This document shows positions 1 to 8,732 of a stretch of 64,000 nt of DNA, in pieces; positions within the stretch are counted from its first letter, which is position 1, and every line of letters begins with the position of its first letter. Source of the stretch: Rhodanobacter sp. C05 (GTDB lineage: Bacteria; Pseudomonadota; Gammaproteobacteria; Xanthomonadales; Rhodanobacteraceae). The notes beneath the pieces were generated by a model. That model did no database searches. It was not told the origin of the DNA and was given only the letters and a program-made list of their open reading frames with translations. Location of the stretch: the NCBI RefSeq assembly GCF_002001165.1, contig NZ_MUNQ01000008.1:124001-188000 (forward strand), given 5' to 3'. The position numbers and the translations under genes are program-made.

Positions 1-81
1 GCTCTCGATGCGTGTATTGCGGTCGGGATGGATCTGCCGAGTCTTGTGCCTGGCACCGTCTTAGACTGGTACGAGCGTTGA
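1..81 (+). CDS. C-terminal end of an unidentified protein (cut by window start)
   Basis: Frame 1 is open from the first base and ends at a TGA at 79-81, giving 26 residues that end in VLDWYER. The stretch reads like ordinary coding sequence and sits just before a convergent small gene, so it is probably the tail of a plus-strand gene outside the window. It is too short to assign to a family, and an open frame of this length could occur by chance. Confidence 0.35.
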   Translation, partial: ALDACIAVGMDLPSLVPGTVLDWYER

Positions 82-86
82 TAACG

Positions 87-374
87 CTAAAACTCACTCA
101 CGAATTCAATGCTGGCGCGAAGCTGGCAGGACACGCCCTGTGCGCATTCCCGGACGATTTCGGCGACTTCATCCGTAGGGCAGTCGACTTCAACGCTGTA
201 GAGCTTTCCTTCGCTGTCGCTCCCAAGTTCGGAAGAGCTCGAGTCTTCCCGCATTTGCGGCATCATGTCGTCGACTTCTTCGACATGTTCAACCTCATCA
301 ATGCCGTGCAGCGCAGAAATGACGGTGTCCGTATTGGCGCGGCTGCCGAAGAGACGAAACCGGATCATTGGCAT
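87..374 (-). CDS. small acidic hypothetical protein
   Basis: About 95 residues if it begins at the Met at 374 (MPMIRFRLFG); the frame extends upstream to 425, but those residues look non-coding. The N-terminal strand, the phrase INALHGID/VEHVEEVDD and the acidic middle suggest a compact alpha/beta fold of the kind seen in small stress-associated proteins of this order. No catalytic motif, signal peptide or membrane segment is visible. It is convergent with the plus-strand tail at 1-81 and divergent from the topoisomerase gene. I do not recognise the family; the gene is called from codon character and placement. Confidence 0.6.
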   Translation of the reverse strand: MPMIRFRLFGSRANTDTVISALHGIDEVEHVEEVDDMMPQMREDSSSSELGSDSEGKLYSVEVDCPTDEVAEIVRECAQGVSCQLRASIEFVSEF

Positions 375-528
375 CAAGATCACCCGGGCAGGGAAAGGAA
401 AATAACGATGACAAGTTCCGTGCATACGCGAGGTGATCCCATCGTCCCGTGCCTGAGGGCTTCGTGTGGGTGTGGCGGCAAGACTTCTGATGCACGTTTT
501 CTTGACACTCTATGGCCACAATTCGGGC

Positions 529-1590
529 ATGCCCCGCGCCTTCGCCTCCATTCCTTCGTCCCGCAAGCAGGCGCGCACCGTCGGACTGGTTTACGTCACC
601 GATGCCAAGCCTGGTATTCATCGACGACGGCATGGCAAGAATTTCATATATTACGGCAGCAACGGCCGACGGATCACTGACTCCAAAGAACTGCAACGCA
701 TCCGTTCCTTGGCCATACCACCTGCTTACAGTGACGTCTGGATTTGCACCGATGCGTGCGGTCACCTGCAAGCTACTGGTCGGGATGCGAGGGGGCGCAA
801 ACAATACCGCTACCATAAAAGGTGGCGTGCTTTGCGCGATCACGGCAAATTCGACCGCGTGGAAATGTTTGGATCCCAACTGCGGAACTTGCGTCGGCAT
901 ATTCGCAGCGATCTTGCCAAGCCGGGTTTGCCGCAGGAGAAAGTGCTGGCATTGATCGTACGTCTTCTCGACGAAACCCTGATCCGTATCGGCAACGAGC
1001 GTTACACCCGTGATAATCGAAGTTACGGGCTAACCACGCTTCGTTCCAAACATGTGCATGCGCTGAATGGACGGCTTCGTTTTGCATTTCATGGCAAAAG
1101 CGGGCAGCAGCGCGAGGCCGAACTCAGCAACAAGCGCCTTGCAAGGATCGTGCGCCGCATGCAGCAACTTCCAGGCGAAAGGCTTTTCCAGTATCTCGAT
1201 GACGACGGTCAAAGGCAGCCGATCGACTCCGGGCAAGTCAACGACTATCTGCATCTTGTCTGCGGTGACGACTTCAGTGCCAAGGACTTTCGGACATGGG
1301 GTGGAACAGCGCATGCTGCCGCCGTGCTTGCGCGCACCCCATTACCGGAAGGCAACTATGCTCAACGGATGGCGCTGACATCGGCAATCAAGGAAGTTGC
1401 GGCTTTCCTTGGAAACACCCCAGCCGTATGCCGCAGCTCCTATATTCATCCGAAAATTATCGACGGCTGGTTGACTGGCAGCTTGCATAGAGCGATTCCC
1501 GTTGACTCCGCTGCCCATCCTCGTCAGCTTGAGCAACGCGTCATGCGCTTCTTGCGGTCGCGTCGCAACGCCATCGGTGATCCTAAATGA
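529..1590 (+). CDS. DNA topoisomerase IB (poxvirus/eukaryotic type)
   Basis: 353 residues from the Met at 529 (MPRAFASIP), which fits bacterial topoisomerase IB length; the frame opens further upstream but without family-like sequence. It relaxes supercoils by nicking one strand through a 3'-phosphotyrosine. Family features visible in order: the N-terminal KNFIYYGSNGRRI block, the RYHKRWRALRD segment with the conserved Arg/Lys, the NERYTRDNRSYGLTTL block, then KDFRTWGGT, and the SSYIHPKII motif near the C-terminus that carries the active-site Tyr. In bacteria these enzymes are accessory. Here it lies about 9 kb from the Ku/LigD repair genes and may take part in genome maintenance, though that is only positional. 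Confidence 0.93.
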   Translation: MPRAFASIPSSRKQARTVGLVYVTDAKPGIHRRRHGKNFIYYGSNGRRITDSKELQRIRSLAIPPAYSDVWICTDACGHLQATGRDARGRKQYRYHKRWRALRDHGKFDRVEMFGSQLRNLRRHIRSDLAKPGLPQEKVLALIVRLLDETLIRIGNERYTRDNRSYGLTTLRSKHVHALNGRLRFAFHGKSGQQREAELSNKRLARIVRRMQQLPGERLFQYLDDDGQRQPIDSGQVNDYLHLVCGDDFSAKDFRTWGGTAHAAAVLARTPLPEGNYAQRMALTSAIKEVAAFLGNTPAVCRSSYIHPKIIDGWLTGSLHRAIPVDSAAHPRQLEQRVMRFLRSRRNAIGDPK

Positions 1591-1633
1591 GCGAGGTGTG
1601 ATATAGGCTCGTCGTGTCGCCTTGAACGGAAAG

Positions 1634-2020
1634 CTATACCTGCTTGCCCAGAGCGCTTGCTTTCTGCGCGCGTGCAATCGCGTCCATCAATTCGGCAGCA
1701 CTGAACGGTTTTTGTAAACATACGGTTCGAGGTGGGTAGCCATGATAGTCACAGGTTGATTCTGCTGAAATCAATACCAAGGCGACCCCTGGATGCCGTT
1801 CAACTGCCGTATTGCAGGCATCTATACCCGTAGCTTCACCCCCCAGAATGACATCCGCGACAATAACGTCTACGGGTCCACTGTCCAGCATTTCAAGCGC
1901 CTCGCGGCAAGTATGAAATGTTCGCACAAGAAAGTTCGCCTTCGCCTGGAGGATATCCTCAATAGCGGACAGCACAATAGCGTCGTCGTCGATGACGATA
2001 ACGCTTTGCTGAAGTTTCAT
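1634..2020 (-). CDS. single-domain response regulator (receiver only)
   Basis: 128 residues forming one complete CheY-like receiver domain and nothing else. The acidic pocket is VIVIDDDAI near the N-terminus, the phosphoacceptor Asp sits in VIVADVILGG, the switch Ser in LISAES, and the conserved Lys in CLQKPFS. With no output domain it probably acts in a phosphorelay or by protein-protein contact, like the stand-alone receivers that accompany hybrid kinases in this group. No kinase gene is adjacent; the nearest hybrid kinase is at 17.9 kb. The start at 2020 is an ATG. Confidence 0.88.
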   Translation of the reverse strand: MKLQQSVIVIDDDAIVLSAIEDILQAKANFLVRTFHTCREALEMLDSGPVDVIVADVILGGEATGIDACNTAVERHPGVALVLISAESTCDYHGYPPRTVCLQKPFSAAELMDAIARAQKASALGKQV

Positions 2021-2154
2021 GAGAGCCTCTGGGAGTTCGGCGGAATGCCTGTTTTTCGACTATAGGCTCTTGTGAGCCTGCGCGTACTCGCTATTGCCCG
2101 CTTAGGCTTCGCGAAATATTCGATATTGCTATCAATGGCCCCGGGACAGTTAAG

Positions 2155-2400
2155 TTATATGCCACCACTTCCGTAGAGCAAGTCCACGCTCGGAATCTTG
2201 CCGTGGCTTTCTAGGATGCGATCGACCCGGATCAGCAACCAGTCGTAGTCAAACGGGCCGGCATCGCCGGTGATCCTGTCAGATGCGCACCAGAATGCTT
2301 GCCAGAACTCCGTTTCAAGTGGGTTGGCTTCGATCAAAGATGGCATACCCGCATCGAGGGCATCTAGTAACTTTTTGAGGTCTTCGCGAGATTTAGGCAT
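2155..2400 (-). CDS. small conserved protein, paralogue of the one at 3097
   Basis: 81 residues from the ATG at 2400, which is preceded by GGGGAGG at good spacing; the longer frame to 2547 is rejected for this reason. Its sequence (MPKSREDLKKLL..., MPSLIEANP..., W/V-hydrophobic helix, RVDRILESHGKI) aligns along its whole length with the plus-strand gene at 3097-3345. It looks all-helical, is soluble and has no catalytic signature. The pair flank a CsbD gene. I do not know a named function for the family; small proteins of this kind in xanthomonads are usually annotated as hypothetical. Confidence 0.75.
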   Translation of the reverse strand: MPKSREDLKKLLDALDAGMPSLIEANPLETEFWQAFWCASDRITGDAGPFDYDWLLIRVDRILESHGKIPSVDLLYGSGGI

Positions 2401-2562
2401 GACATCCTCCCCCCGAGGCTCTGGGTAGTAATGGTGGATAACACATGCCCTCACTTTCGAGCCAAAGCGCGTGAGCGAGGTCGGCTTGAGCTGTTTTTGT
2501 AACGTCGATACAAGTAAACCTCCTGTCCACAGGAGGTTTGATCTCATTGGTCTCGAAGCGCG

Positions 2563-2748
2563 TTAGTGCTTCTTCGCTTCGGCGCGCGCCTTGTCAGCCG
2601 CTTTACCTGCTTCCTTTTGCAGTTTTCCCGCGTGCTTCTCGAAGTTACCAGCGTCTTCCTTTCCCTTGTTGCCAGTGACCTTGCCGATCACTTCCTTCAT
2701 AGCGCCCTTCACTTCATGTTTGGCGCCTTCGGTACGATTCTTGTCCAT
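2563..2748 (-). CDS. CsbD family stress protein
   Basis: 61 residues from the ATG at 2748, which has GGAGG seven bases upstream, better than the in-frame Met at 2760. It is Lys/Glu/Ala-rich, with the family's KNRTEGAKHEVKGAMKEVIGKVTGNK block and repeats of the KGK/EDAGNFEKHAGK type. CsbD proteins are small, highly charged and abundant after general stress, entry into stationary phase or osmotic shock; their biochemical role is unknown. It lies between the two paralogous small proteins (2155 and 3097), which suggests a stress-induced group. Confidence 0.92.
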   Translation of the reverse strand: MDKNRTEGAKHEVKGAMKEVIGKVTGNKGKEDAGNFEKHAGKLQKEAGKAADKARAEAKKH

Positions 2749-3096
2749 GACTTCCTCCACTCCGCGACATTGCGGAGAGCAGTTTTATAAAGACCTTTGC
2801 GTGCGAGGATCGTGAGGAAAGTGGCAGGAAATCGGCATGCGGATTTCACTTGGCTGAATAACCGGCGGTAAAGTTTACCGTCGGCGCATGCGCGATCAGT
2901 GTTAGCTAGCGAGCAAGCCAACCTGTCGAAGAACTTGATCCTTGAAGAAAGCAAAGAACCAACTTTGCCGATTGCCGGTAACTCATATGTCACCGATCCC
3001 ACGGCAAACATTTCTTATTCCAGGTTTACTCAATTGACTCGAGCTTGACATCGTCAAGCCGAAGCTCGCAGCCAAAGAGAAAAAGAGGATGAGGTC
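2749..3096. other. intergenic region, divergent promoters
   Basis: About 350 bases between the CsbD gene (minus strand) and the small plus-strand gene at 3097. Short frames here are not coding-like. It must hold the promoters of both flanking genes. The plus-strand gene has an AGAGGATGAGGTC ribosome-binding region just before its ATG. I see no repeat or hairpin. Confidence 0.5.
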
Positions 3097-3345
3097 ATGT
3101 CGAAATCCCGCGTAGAACTTCATCGGGTATTGTTGGAGCTTGAGAAATCCATGCCTTCTTTGATCAAGAAATATCCTCAAGACCGAGATTTCATGTCAGC
3201 TTTCGTAAGTAGGGTAGATGTCATCACTAGCCATGCTTCTCCCGAAGATCACACGTGGGTACACGGACAAATCGGTTGCATTCTGGACGAATACGGCAAG
3301 CTCAATGACGGCTATCCCATGCGCTCTAATCAACAGTCATCCTAA
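3097..3345 (+). CDS. small conserved protein, paralogue of the one at 2155
   Basis: 82 residues. It aligns end to end with the minus-strand protein at 2155-2400: MSKSRVELHRVLLELEKSMP against MPKSREDLKKLLDALDAGMP, then a shared SLI..P...F..AF...D.IT block and a shared GCILDEYGKL/DRILESHGKI ending. The ATG follows a GAGG ribosome-binding site. It is soluble and helical with no recognised function. The two copies lie about 0.7 kb apart in opposite orientation on either side of csbD, so they probably arose by local duplication. Confidence 0.75.
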   Translation: MSKSRVELHRVLLELEKSMPSLIKKYPQDRDFMSAFVSRVDVITSHASPEDHTWVHGQIGCILDEYGKLNDGYPMRSNQQSS

Positions 3346-3553
3346 GGTTCGATCGGCGACCCAACTACGTTGATCTTCCGGAGACATTCACCATGCTCAT
3401 CTTGCTGGGGGGCGACGAGATTCGGGGTTCGATGAGCTCGTACTTACGCTTCACGACTAACTGTGCGGCGATGTGATGACGCGTTAGGGATCAACGGTCT
3501 GCGTTAAATCCATATAGAAATCTCCGAGATGAACCGATAGATCGCGCGGCGGT

Positions 3554-4870
3554 TTGTCGTCAGACGAGGGCATCCTCTTGAACGTCTCATCGGTTAAAAA
3601 GTCGAAGACCACAACATCAGAGCTTTCCTTGTTGCGCAAGCTCAGTGCGGGCCTTATCACTGGCGCGGCCGACGACGATCCGAGTGGTATCGCTACCTAT
3701 TCGCAGGTTGGGGCTGCCTTCGGCTATGCCACGATTTGGAGTCTGTTCCTTGCCATGCCGCTGATGATCGCGATCCAAGCGATCAGCGCGCGCGTCGGCT
3801 CTGCGACGGGCAAGGGACTGTCGAGCAGCATGCGCAGCCATTACCCGCATCCGTGGGTATACGGACTCGTGTTTTCTGTTCTTGTGGCCAATGTGATCAA
3901 TTTGGCTGCCGATATCGGCGCTATGGGTGCGGCGCTCAAATTGCTGATCGGCGGCCCGGCGGTGGTCTACGCGGCGGCCTTCGCCATCGTCTCGCTGCTT
4001 TTGCAGATGTATGTGCCGTTTTCCCGCTACTCGCCCATCCTGAAGGTCCTGACGCTCAGCCTTTTCGCTTATGTGGCGACGGTATTCGTCATCCATGTAC
4101 CTTGGATCGAGGTACTTAAGGGCATCGTTATGCCAAAAGTACAGTTGTCGGCAAAGTACGCCGTCGCCATCGTCGCTGTGCTCGGCACCACCATCAGCCC
4201 CTACCTTTTCTTCTGGCAAGCTGCGCAAGAAGCCGAAGAAATTCGTGAGGACGATGATCGGGAGCCATTGAAGAAAGACCCGTCACAGGGACCCAAACAG
4301 ATCGAACGGATCACGGTGGATACAACGATAGGAATGGTGTTCTCCAATATCGTGGCCGTTTTTATCGTTCTTACGGCGGCTGTCGTCCTTCATGCTCATG
4401 GAAAGACCAACATCCAGTCGGCTTCCGACGCGGCGGAGGCTTTGCGCCCCCTCGCCGGTCGATTTGCTTTTGCGCTATTTGCCGCAGGGATCATTGGAAC
4501 AGGCTTGCTCGCTGTGCCAGTTCTTGCGGGGTCTACGGCATTTGCGACGGCCGGCTCACTCGGGCATCGCTATGGGCTGGAATACAAACCTCACGAAGCC
4601 AAGTTCTTCTACGGGGTGCTGATCTTTGCCAGCCTTGTTGGTGTGGCCCTGAATTTCACTCCCATCGATCCCATCAAGGCACTGTATTGGAGCGCGGTGA
4701 TCAACGGCGTCACTGCGGTGCCGATGATGATCATGGTCATGCTGCTGGCCATGAACAAAAAGGTGATGGGGGAATTCACGCTCAATACGTCACTGAAGGT
4801 ATGGGGCTGGATTGCTACCGGGGTCATGACTGCGGCTGCGGTAGTCATGTTTGTTACCTGGGGTCAGTGA
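3554..4870 (+). CDS. NRAMP-family divalent metal ion transporter
   Basis: About 438 residues with roughly eleven hydrophobic segments. The family's first-helix motif is present as GAADDDPSGIATYSQVGAAFGY, close to the DPGN metal-binding motif of Mn/Fe NRAMPs but in the DPSG form found in the NRAMP-related branch, whose metal preference is less clear. A charged cytoplasmic loop (EEIREDDDREPLKKDPSQGPKQIERI) follows TM6, itself marked by TTISPYLFFWQAAQEAEEI. It is an inner-membrane protein. The start is uncertain: the listed start is a TTG at 3554 with no clear ATG upstream of the first helix. The porin gene follows 30 bases later, so the two may be co-transcribed. Confidence 0.88.
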   Translation: MSSDEGILLNVSSVKKSKTTTSELSLLRKLSAGLITGAADDDPSGIATYSQVGAAFGYATIWSLFLAMPLMIAIQAISARVGSATGKGLSSSMRSHYPHPWVYGLVFSVLVANVINLAADIGAMGAALKLLIGGPAVVYAAAFAIVSLLLQMYVPFSRYSPILKVLTLSLFAYVATVFVIHVPWIEVLKGIVMPKVQLSAKYAVAIVAVLGTTISPYLFFWQAAQEAEEIREDDDREPLKKDPSQGPKQIERITVDTTIGMVFSNIVAVFIVLTAAVVLHAHGKTNIQSASDAAEALRPLAGRFAFALFAAGIIGTGLLAVPVLAGSTAFATAGSLGHRYGLEYKPHEAKFFYGVLIFASLVGVALNFTPIDPIKALYWSAVINGVTAVPMMIMVMLLAMNKKVMGEFTLNTSLKVWGWIATGVMTAAAVVMFVTWGQ

Positions 4871-4900
4871 AGACAGCCATATCCGAACAAGGGAACGACA

Positions 4901-6232
4901 GTGCATCGCTACCTGGCCGTCATTGCGTCGACATTTGCCGCTTCCCTCTGGATAGGCGACGCGCTAGCGGATGACACCAATTACCTTGTGCCGCAGTTGC
5001 TTGGCGCGCAGTACACGTTCATCACCCAGATACAGAACAGTCTGCATTCGCCATATGCCGGTCCGCTTAGCCTCAATCCCAGGGGTGACCATGCACGCTC
5101 ACATACCTTCGGAGTGTATTTCGGCGTGCCTTTGACGTCGCGTCTCTCTGCGTACGTGGATGTCGAGATGTTCCGCGGGCAGGGCATCAGTCACAGCACG
5201 GGATTGGCCGGCTTGACCAACGGCGATGTCATCCGCGGCGGTGGTAGCACTCTCGGGCGTGGGGCTTACGTTGCGCGTGCATTCCTTACGTACGACATCC
5301 CACTTGGCGACAAAACCACGGAAGTCAAACGGAAGATGGATCAACTGCCGGGCGCTCAGGCCGACGATCGCCTGAGTTTCAAGTTGGGGCTCATGGCGGT
5401 AAACGACGATTTTGATCAAAGCCGTTACGGCAACTCGACGCGAACCCAGTTCATGAACTGGAGTCTATTCAACAGTCCGGCATGGGACTTTGCCGCCGAC
5501 ACCCGCGGCTACACCGTCGGCGGCCTCGCAACCTACGTGACCGGCCCCTGGACCTGGCGCTACGGTATCTATCAGATGCCGACAAAGGCCAACGGGCCAA
5601 ACTTGGAAGGCCCCATCGGCAAGGCAAATGGCCAGAACGCGCAGGTGACTTGGCAGCACGATCCCAAAAGTGCCAGCGTGTGGTTGCTCGTATTTCAAAA
5701 CAAGGCACGGATGGGCATCTACGACGATGCTTTGCTTCGAGCTGAAGAAACGGGAACCGTTCCAAACATTCGCGCAGATGACCAGAACGGTCGGTACAAA
5801 TATGGAGCAGCGGCGGGCATTGATGTCCCACTCGCCGACGACGGAGACACCGGTCTGTTCGGACGTGTCGCGTGGAACGACGGAAAGACGGAATCCTTTG
5901 TTTTCACCGAAGCGGACCGCAGCGCCAGTATCGGCGTGCAGGTCGCCGGAAGCGAGTGGGAGCGCCCCAAGGATCGAATCGCGATAGCTTTTGCAGTGAA
6001 CGGCCTTTCGCCTGAGCACCGCGACTACCTCGCGGCGGGAGGCTCAGGTTTTACTTTGGGGGACGGCCGGCTGAATTACAGCACCGAGCAGATCGGAGAG
6101 GCGTATTACGACCTCGCGGTCACCTCATTCGCCTTCGTGACGGCAGACATTCAACTTATTCACAATCCGGGATACAACAGGGATCGTGGGCCGGCGCGCG
6201 TCGTTGGACTGCGCGTCCATTTGGAATACTGA
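4901..6232 (+). CDS. OprB-like outer-membrane porin (carbohydrate-selective porin family)
   Basis: 443 residues starting at a GTG. A signal peptide of about 23 residues ends at ALA-DDTN. The rest alternates polar and hydrophobic residues in the manner of a 14-18-stranded beta-barrel and ends in VGLRVHLEY, with the terminal aromatic typical of outer-membrane proteins. Family-like segments include LGRGAYVARAFLTYDIPL, RLSFKLGLMAVNDDFD, FMNWSLFNSPAWDFAADTRGYTVG and HNPGYNRDRGPARVVGLRVHLEY. OprB-type porins pass sugars, but members beside metal transporters exist. Here it lies 30 bases after the NRAMP gene, so a linked uptake role is possible but unproven. Confidence 0.85.
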   Translation: MHRYLAVIASTFAASLWIGDALADDTNYLVPQLLGAQYTFITQIQNSLHSPYAGPLSLNPRGDHARSHTFGVYFGVPLTSRLSAYVDVEMFRGQGISHSTGLAGLTNGDVIRGGGSTLGRGAYVARAFLTYDIPLGDKTTEVKRKMDQLPGAQADDRLSFKLGLMAVNDDFDQSRYGNSTRTQFMNWSLFNSPAWDFAADTRGYTVGGLATYVTGPWTWRYGIYQMPTKANGPNLEGPIGKANGQNAQVTWQHDPKSASVWLLVFQNKARMGIYDDALLRAEETGTVPNIRADDQNGRYKYGAAAGIDVPLADDGDTGLFGRVAWNDGKTESFVFTEADRSASIGVQVAGSEWERPKDRIAIAFAVNGLSPEHRDYLAAGGSGFTLGDGRLNYSTEQIGEAYYDLAVTSFAFVTADIQLIHNPGYNRDRGPARVVGLRVHLEY

Positions 6233-6241
6233 CAGCGTTGA

Positions 6242-6562
6242 ATGGTGCTCCCGGACGCCAAGATCGACTGGACCGATGCGTCGAACGGTGCTGTCTTAAC
6301 CGCAGCCCTCTTCATGGGCGCTGAAGCGGGTATCGGCCTTTACACCGGCCGGAGTCATGTCGGAGAGGCATACGGGCCAGCAGGTGCCTTCGTCATTCTG
6401 CTTACGTGGGTGTATTACTCCGCAATCATCGTCCTGATTGGGGCCGACTTCACATGGGCCCTAGCCGACACACGCGGCAAACCTATAAGGCCCGACATGT
6501 GGCCGATATTGAGAACATGGCGTCGAACTTCTCTGAAAATTGAAGTTTGCTGGACCTACTGA
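6242..6562 (+). pseudogene. C-terminal fragment of a YihY/BrkB-family membrane protein
   Basis: The first 80 residues match the last transmembrane part of YihY/BrkB proteins: LPDAKIDWTDASNGAVLTAALF, IGLYTGRSHVGEAYGPAGA, then the hallmark FVILLTWVYYSAIIVLIGADFTWA. Intact members have about 280-430 residues and six membrane segments; only the last two remain here, starting 10 bases after the porin stop. The tail after TRGKPIRP has no counterpart. This is a truncated remnant, probably joined to the porin gene by a deletion. Confidence 0.8.
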
Positions 6563-6581
6563 CGATTCGATTCCACAGCCA

Positions 6582-7214
6582 TCAAGGAGTGGGGTATGGG
6601 TCTTCTTTAAGCACTGCGGCGAGATGGGCGGCATTGGACGCCAGTGTCTTGATGGTGCTTGCAAGTTTCTTCGGGATTTGATCCAGATCTATGTAATTGA
6701 CGCTTCCCATCGCTTCCCCTACCCAATAGGCGGAGCTTCCACCTGGGATGGTAAAGCCAACATCAGCAAGTGCCTGATAGAGCTCCGCCGTCACATGGTG
6801 CGCGCCATCCTCATTGCCAACCACGGCAACGACGGCGACGCGACCAAACGTCGGGTATCGGCCCTGTTTGTCGATTTCACCCAGGAACGCATCCATTCTT
6901 TCCAGTACGCGATGGCACACGCTGGACGGCTGGCCCATCCATATCGGCGAAGCCAGCACGAGAATATTTGCATCGAGCACTTTCTGACGAAGCGCGGGCC
7001 ATTCGTCGCCTTCGCCTTCGTCCGCCGTGACACCCGTTTTGACATTGTAGTCCGCGACACGAATGCTGGAACCATCAACACCGTACTTGGTCAGGGCATG
7101 CAGAATCTGGTCCAAGATTTTCTGCGTCGAGGACGCCTCCGGTCCAGACTTAAGCGTGCAGTTCATGCCAAACGCGGTCAATGCCTTTGAAATTTTCCTG
7201 GCTTGTTCTTTCAT
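6582..7214 (-). CDS. flavodoxin-fold NAD(P)H-dependent oxidoreductase
   Basis: 210 residues. Features of the FMN-reductase/flavodoxin-like family: the phosphate-loop SGPEASSTQKILDQIL, the strand-turn VLDANILVLASPIWMGQPSSVCHRVLERMDAF for FMN ring contacts, and VAVVAVVGNEDGAHHVTAELYQAL. The first 20 residues are less typical, so an upstream or downstream start is possible. The enzyme should be cytosolic and transfer hydride to quinone, azo or nitro substrates. It converges on the BrkB fragment, with only 19 bases between their ends. Confidence 0.85.
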   Translation of the reverse strand: MKEQARKISKALTAFGMNCTLKSGPEASSTQKILDQILHALTKYGVDGSSIRVADYNVKTGVTADEGEGDEWPALRQKVLDANILVLASPIWMGQPSSVCHRVLERMDAFLGEIDKQGRYPTFGRVAVVAVVGNEDGAHHVTAELYQALADVGFTIPGGSSAYWVGEAMGSVNYIDLDQIPKKLASTIKTLASNAAHLAAVLKEDPYPTP

Positions 7215-7397
7215 AACGTTGTGCTATCGACTGATCGAGAAGCTCGGACGCTACAAAATGCACCGTCAGGTCACGATGAATATATCGACATTGCATCTAC
7301 ACATTCTGTGCAGATCAGCGACGCGAAATGAGCCGGAGCGCATTACTCGGCGAGAAAATCCAGTCGAAGCTCCACTTACAGTGATTCCCCACAAGGC

Positions 7398-7664
7398 TCA
7401 GACTCTTTCCTGGCCTTCGATACTCCGTGGTCGCATGGGAACTGGATCAGATCCGACCGTCGATGGAAGGGACGGATCGGTACGCCCGAGCGTGATGTTC
7501 TTGGACGCTCGTACGTAGCGGTTTGCGTACGTCCATATTTCGCCCGTCGCCGTAATAAGTACGGTCCAATACAGATCTGATTCGGGACCATAGTCAATCA
7601 GGATGTGCGCAAAGCCTTCGCCTTTCGGCGTATTCATCGGGATGGGCGGATTGAGCTGTAGCAC
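7398..7664 (-). CDS. small conserved hypothetical protein
   Basis: 88 residues. The pattern LNPPIPM.TPKGEGFAHILIDYGPESDLYWTVLITATGEIWTYANRYVRASKNITLGR is one I know as a recurring small protein in proteobacteria, annotated only as hypothetical. It is rich in beta-type alternation, soluble and probably one small domain; the last 20 residues are variable. A GGAGG-like site precedes the ATG at 7664. Function unknown. Confidence 0.8.
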   Translation of the reverse strand: MLQLNPPIPMNTPKGEGFAHILIDYGPESDLYWTVLITATGEIWTYANRYVRASKNITLGRTDPSLPSTVGSDPVPMRPRSIEGQERV

Positions 7665-7855
7665 GGCGTTTCCTCCAGATAGTTGTGCTGAGCGTGCTTC
7701 CTCCTTGGTGAAAAATCCGAGAAGCGTTGGGAGCCGAGCAGGCTGTCAGTCGCAGCGTTTTGAACGCCTCGAAATGGCAATCTAAAAATCACAAAATTTT
7801 GTCATCTCCGGTGGCAGATTTCCCAAGTTCGTGGTGTTCTGCTTGGGAGATGGCG

Positions 7856-8062
7856 ATGCAGCAGACGATCTACGTAGTTCGAGGCTTTCGTGGTGGGCGA
7901 AGGCAACCGGAAGAACACTTTGCGACGGAGGCAAGAGCCCGACGACGTGCCGCGTATCTTGGCAAAGACTATGACGCAGTCATTGTTGGACAGCGTTTCA
8001 TCGACACTGAAAAATGTAGTGACCATCAGCTTGCAGAGCGTGTTGTCGATCCGCCGGTATAA
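7856..8062 (+). CDS. small hypothetical protein
   Basis: 68 residues from MQQTIYVVRGFRGG; a GGGAG site lies just upstream, and the frame before it does not look coding (a Met two codons earlier is equally possible). It is basic in the middle (EARARRRAAYLGKDYDAVIV). No motif, signal or membrane segment. Small proteins with a VRG-F/ATEA-ARRRA pattern are seen near mobile elements and plasmids, but I cannot name a function. Confidence 0.55.
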   Translation: MQQTIYVVRGFRGGRRQPEEHFATEARARRRAAYLGKDYDAVIVGQRFIDTEKCSDHQLAERVVDPPV

Positions 8063-8083
8063 CATGCATGGAGTCAGACTACG

Positions 8084-8207
8084 TTTGTGTTTTGTGGATT
8101 AGGACTGTGATCGCTTCATAGTGGAAAAGAAGAAGCTAAATTCGCTTACGACGCGATAAAAGGCTAACTCGCCATGAGGCGATTGCAGTCCTAATCCACG
8201 AAAACCA
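8084..8207. repeat. imperfect inverted repeat, MITE- or REP-like
   Basis: Two arms of about 30 bases face each other: the left contains TGGATTAGGACTG near 8095-8107 and continues with nATCGCnTCAT; the right carries the complement (CAGTCCTAATCCACGAAAAC, about 8187-8206, preceded by ATGAGGCGAT). About 50 AT-richer bases lie between them. Nothing in this stretch is coding-like. The layout fits a small non-autonomous mobile element or a long stem-loop between the genes at 7856 and 8286. Confidence 0.6.
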
Positions 8208-8285
8208 CCTTGCGCGGGACGAGAGCACGATTGAGCGTCGCGCGATACTTTTAGCGACCCCCGATACGACTGGACGGACAAAAGC

Positions 8286-8594
8286 ATGGGACAGATAGCT
8301 GAGAAAGTCTTTGTTGAGCGTGCTGATATTGAATACCTTGAGCACCTCGTTGGCGAGTTGGCAGTCAATGCATGTGTCCGGGTTACCACGCGACGGGGCC
8401 ATGTTGTCGAGGGTTTGGTAACCGTAACGCCGACAGTTCAGATATTCCGGGACAATGAAGGTGCCGAAGGGATCAATGGAATCGTCAAGCTCGAGAACGC
8501 GGAGCACCCTGAAAGGGATGAGTTGGTTTGGTTGGGAGATATTCGGGAGATAGTTCATCTGGACTCCGTCCTAAAGGGTGTGAGCAGGGCTTAG
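8286..8594 (+). CDS. DUF3247 family protein
   Basis: 102 residues of the family typical of Xanthomonadaceae and relatives: FVERADIEYLEHLV, the RVTTRRGHVVEGLVTVTPTVQIFRDNEGAEGINGIVKLEN core, and the WLGDIREIVHLDS ending. The fold is a small beta-barrel reminiscent of Sm-like domains, but no function is known. The gene stands alone after the inverted repeat at 8084-8207. Its presence supports placement of the genome in the order Lysobacterales. Confidence 0.88.
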   Translation: MGQIAEKVFVERADIEYLEHLVGELAVNACVRVTTRRGHVVEGLVTVTPTVQIFRDNEGAEGINGIVKLENAEHPERDELVWLGDIREIVHLDSVLKGVSRA

Positions 8595-8732
8595 GCCCCG
8601 ACCATCGTTTTCTCCACGGCACCGTCCGACAGGGCAGGCAATCCGCAATCGAAATGGGCTCGCATCTGGCTTCACATCCGAGCTGTGGAGTTCAAAGTCT
8701 CGCTTGTAGAACAACTCAAGACGTATATAAAA

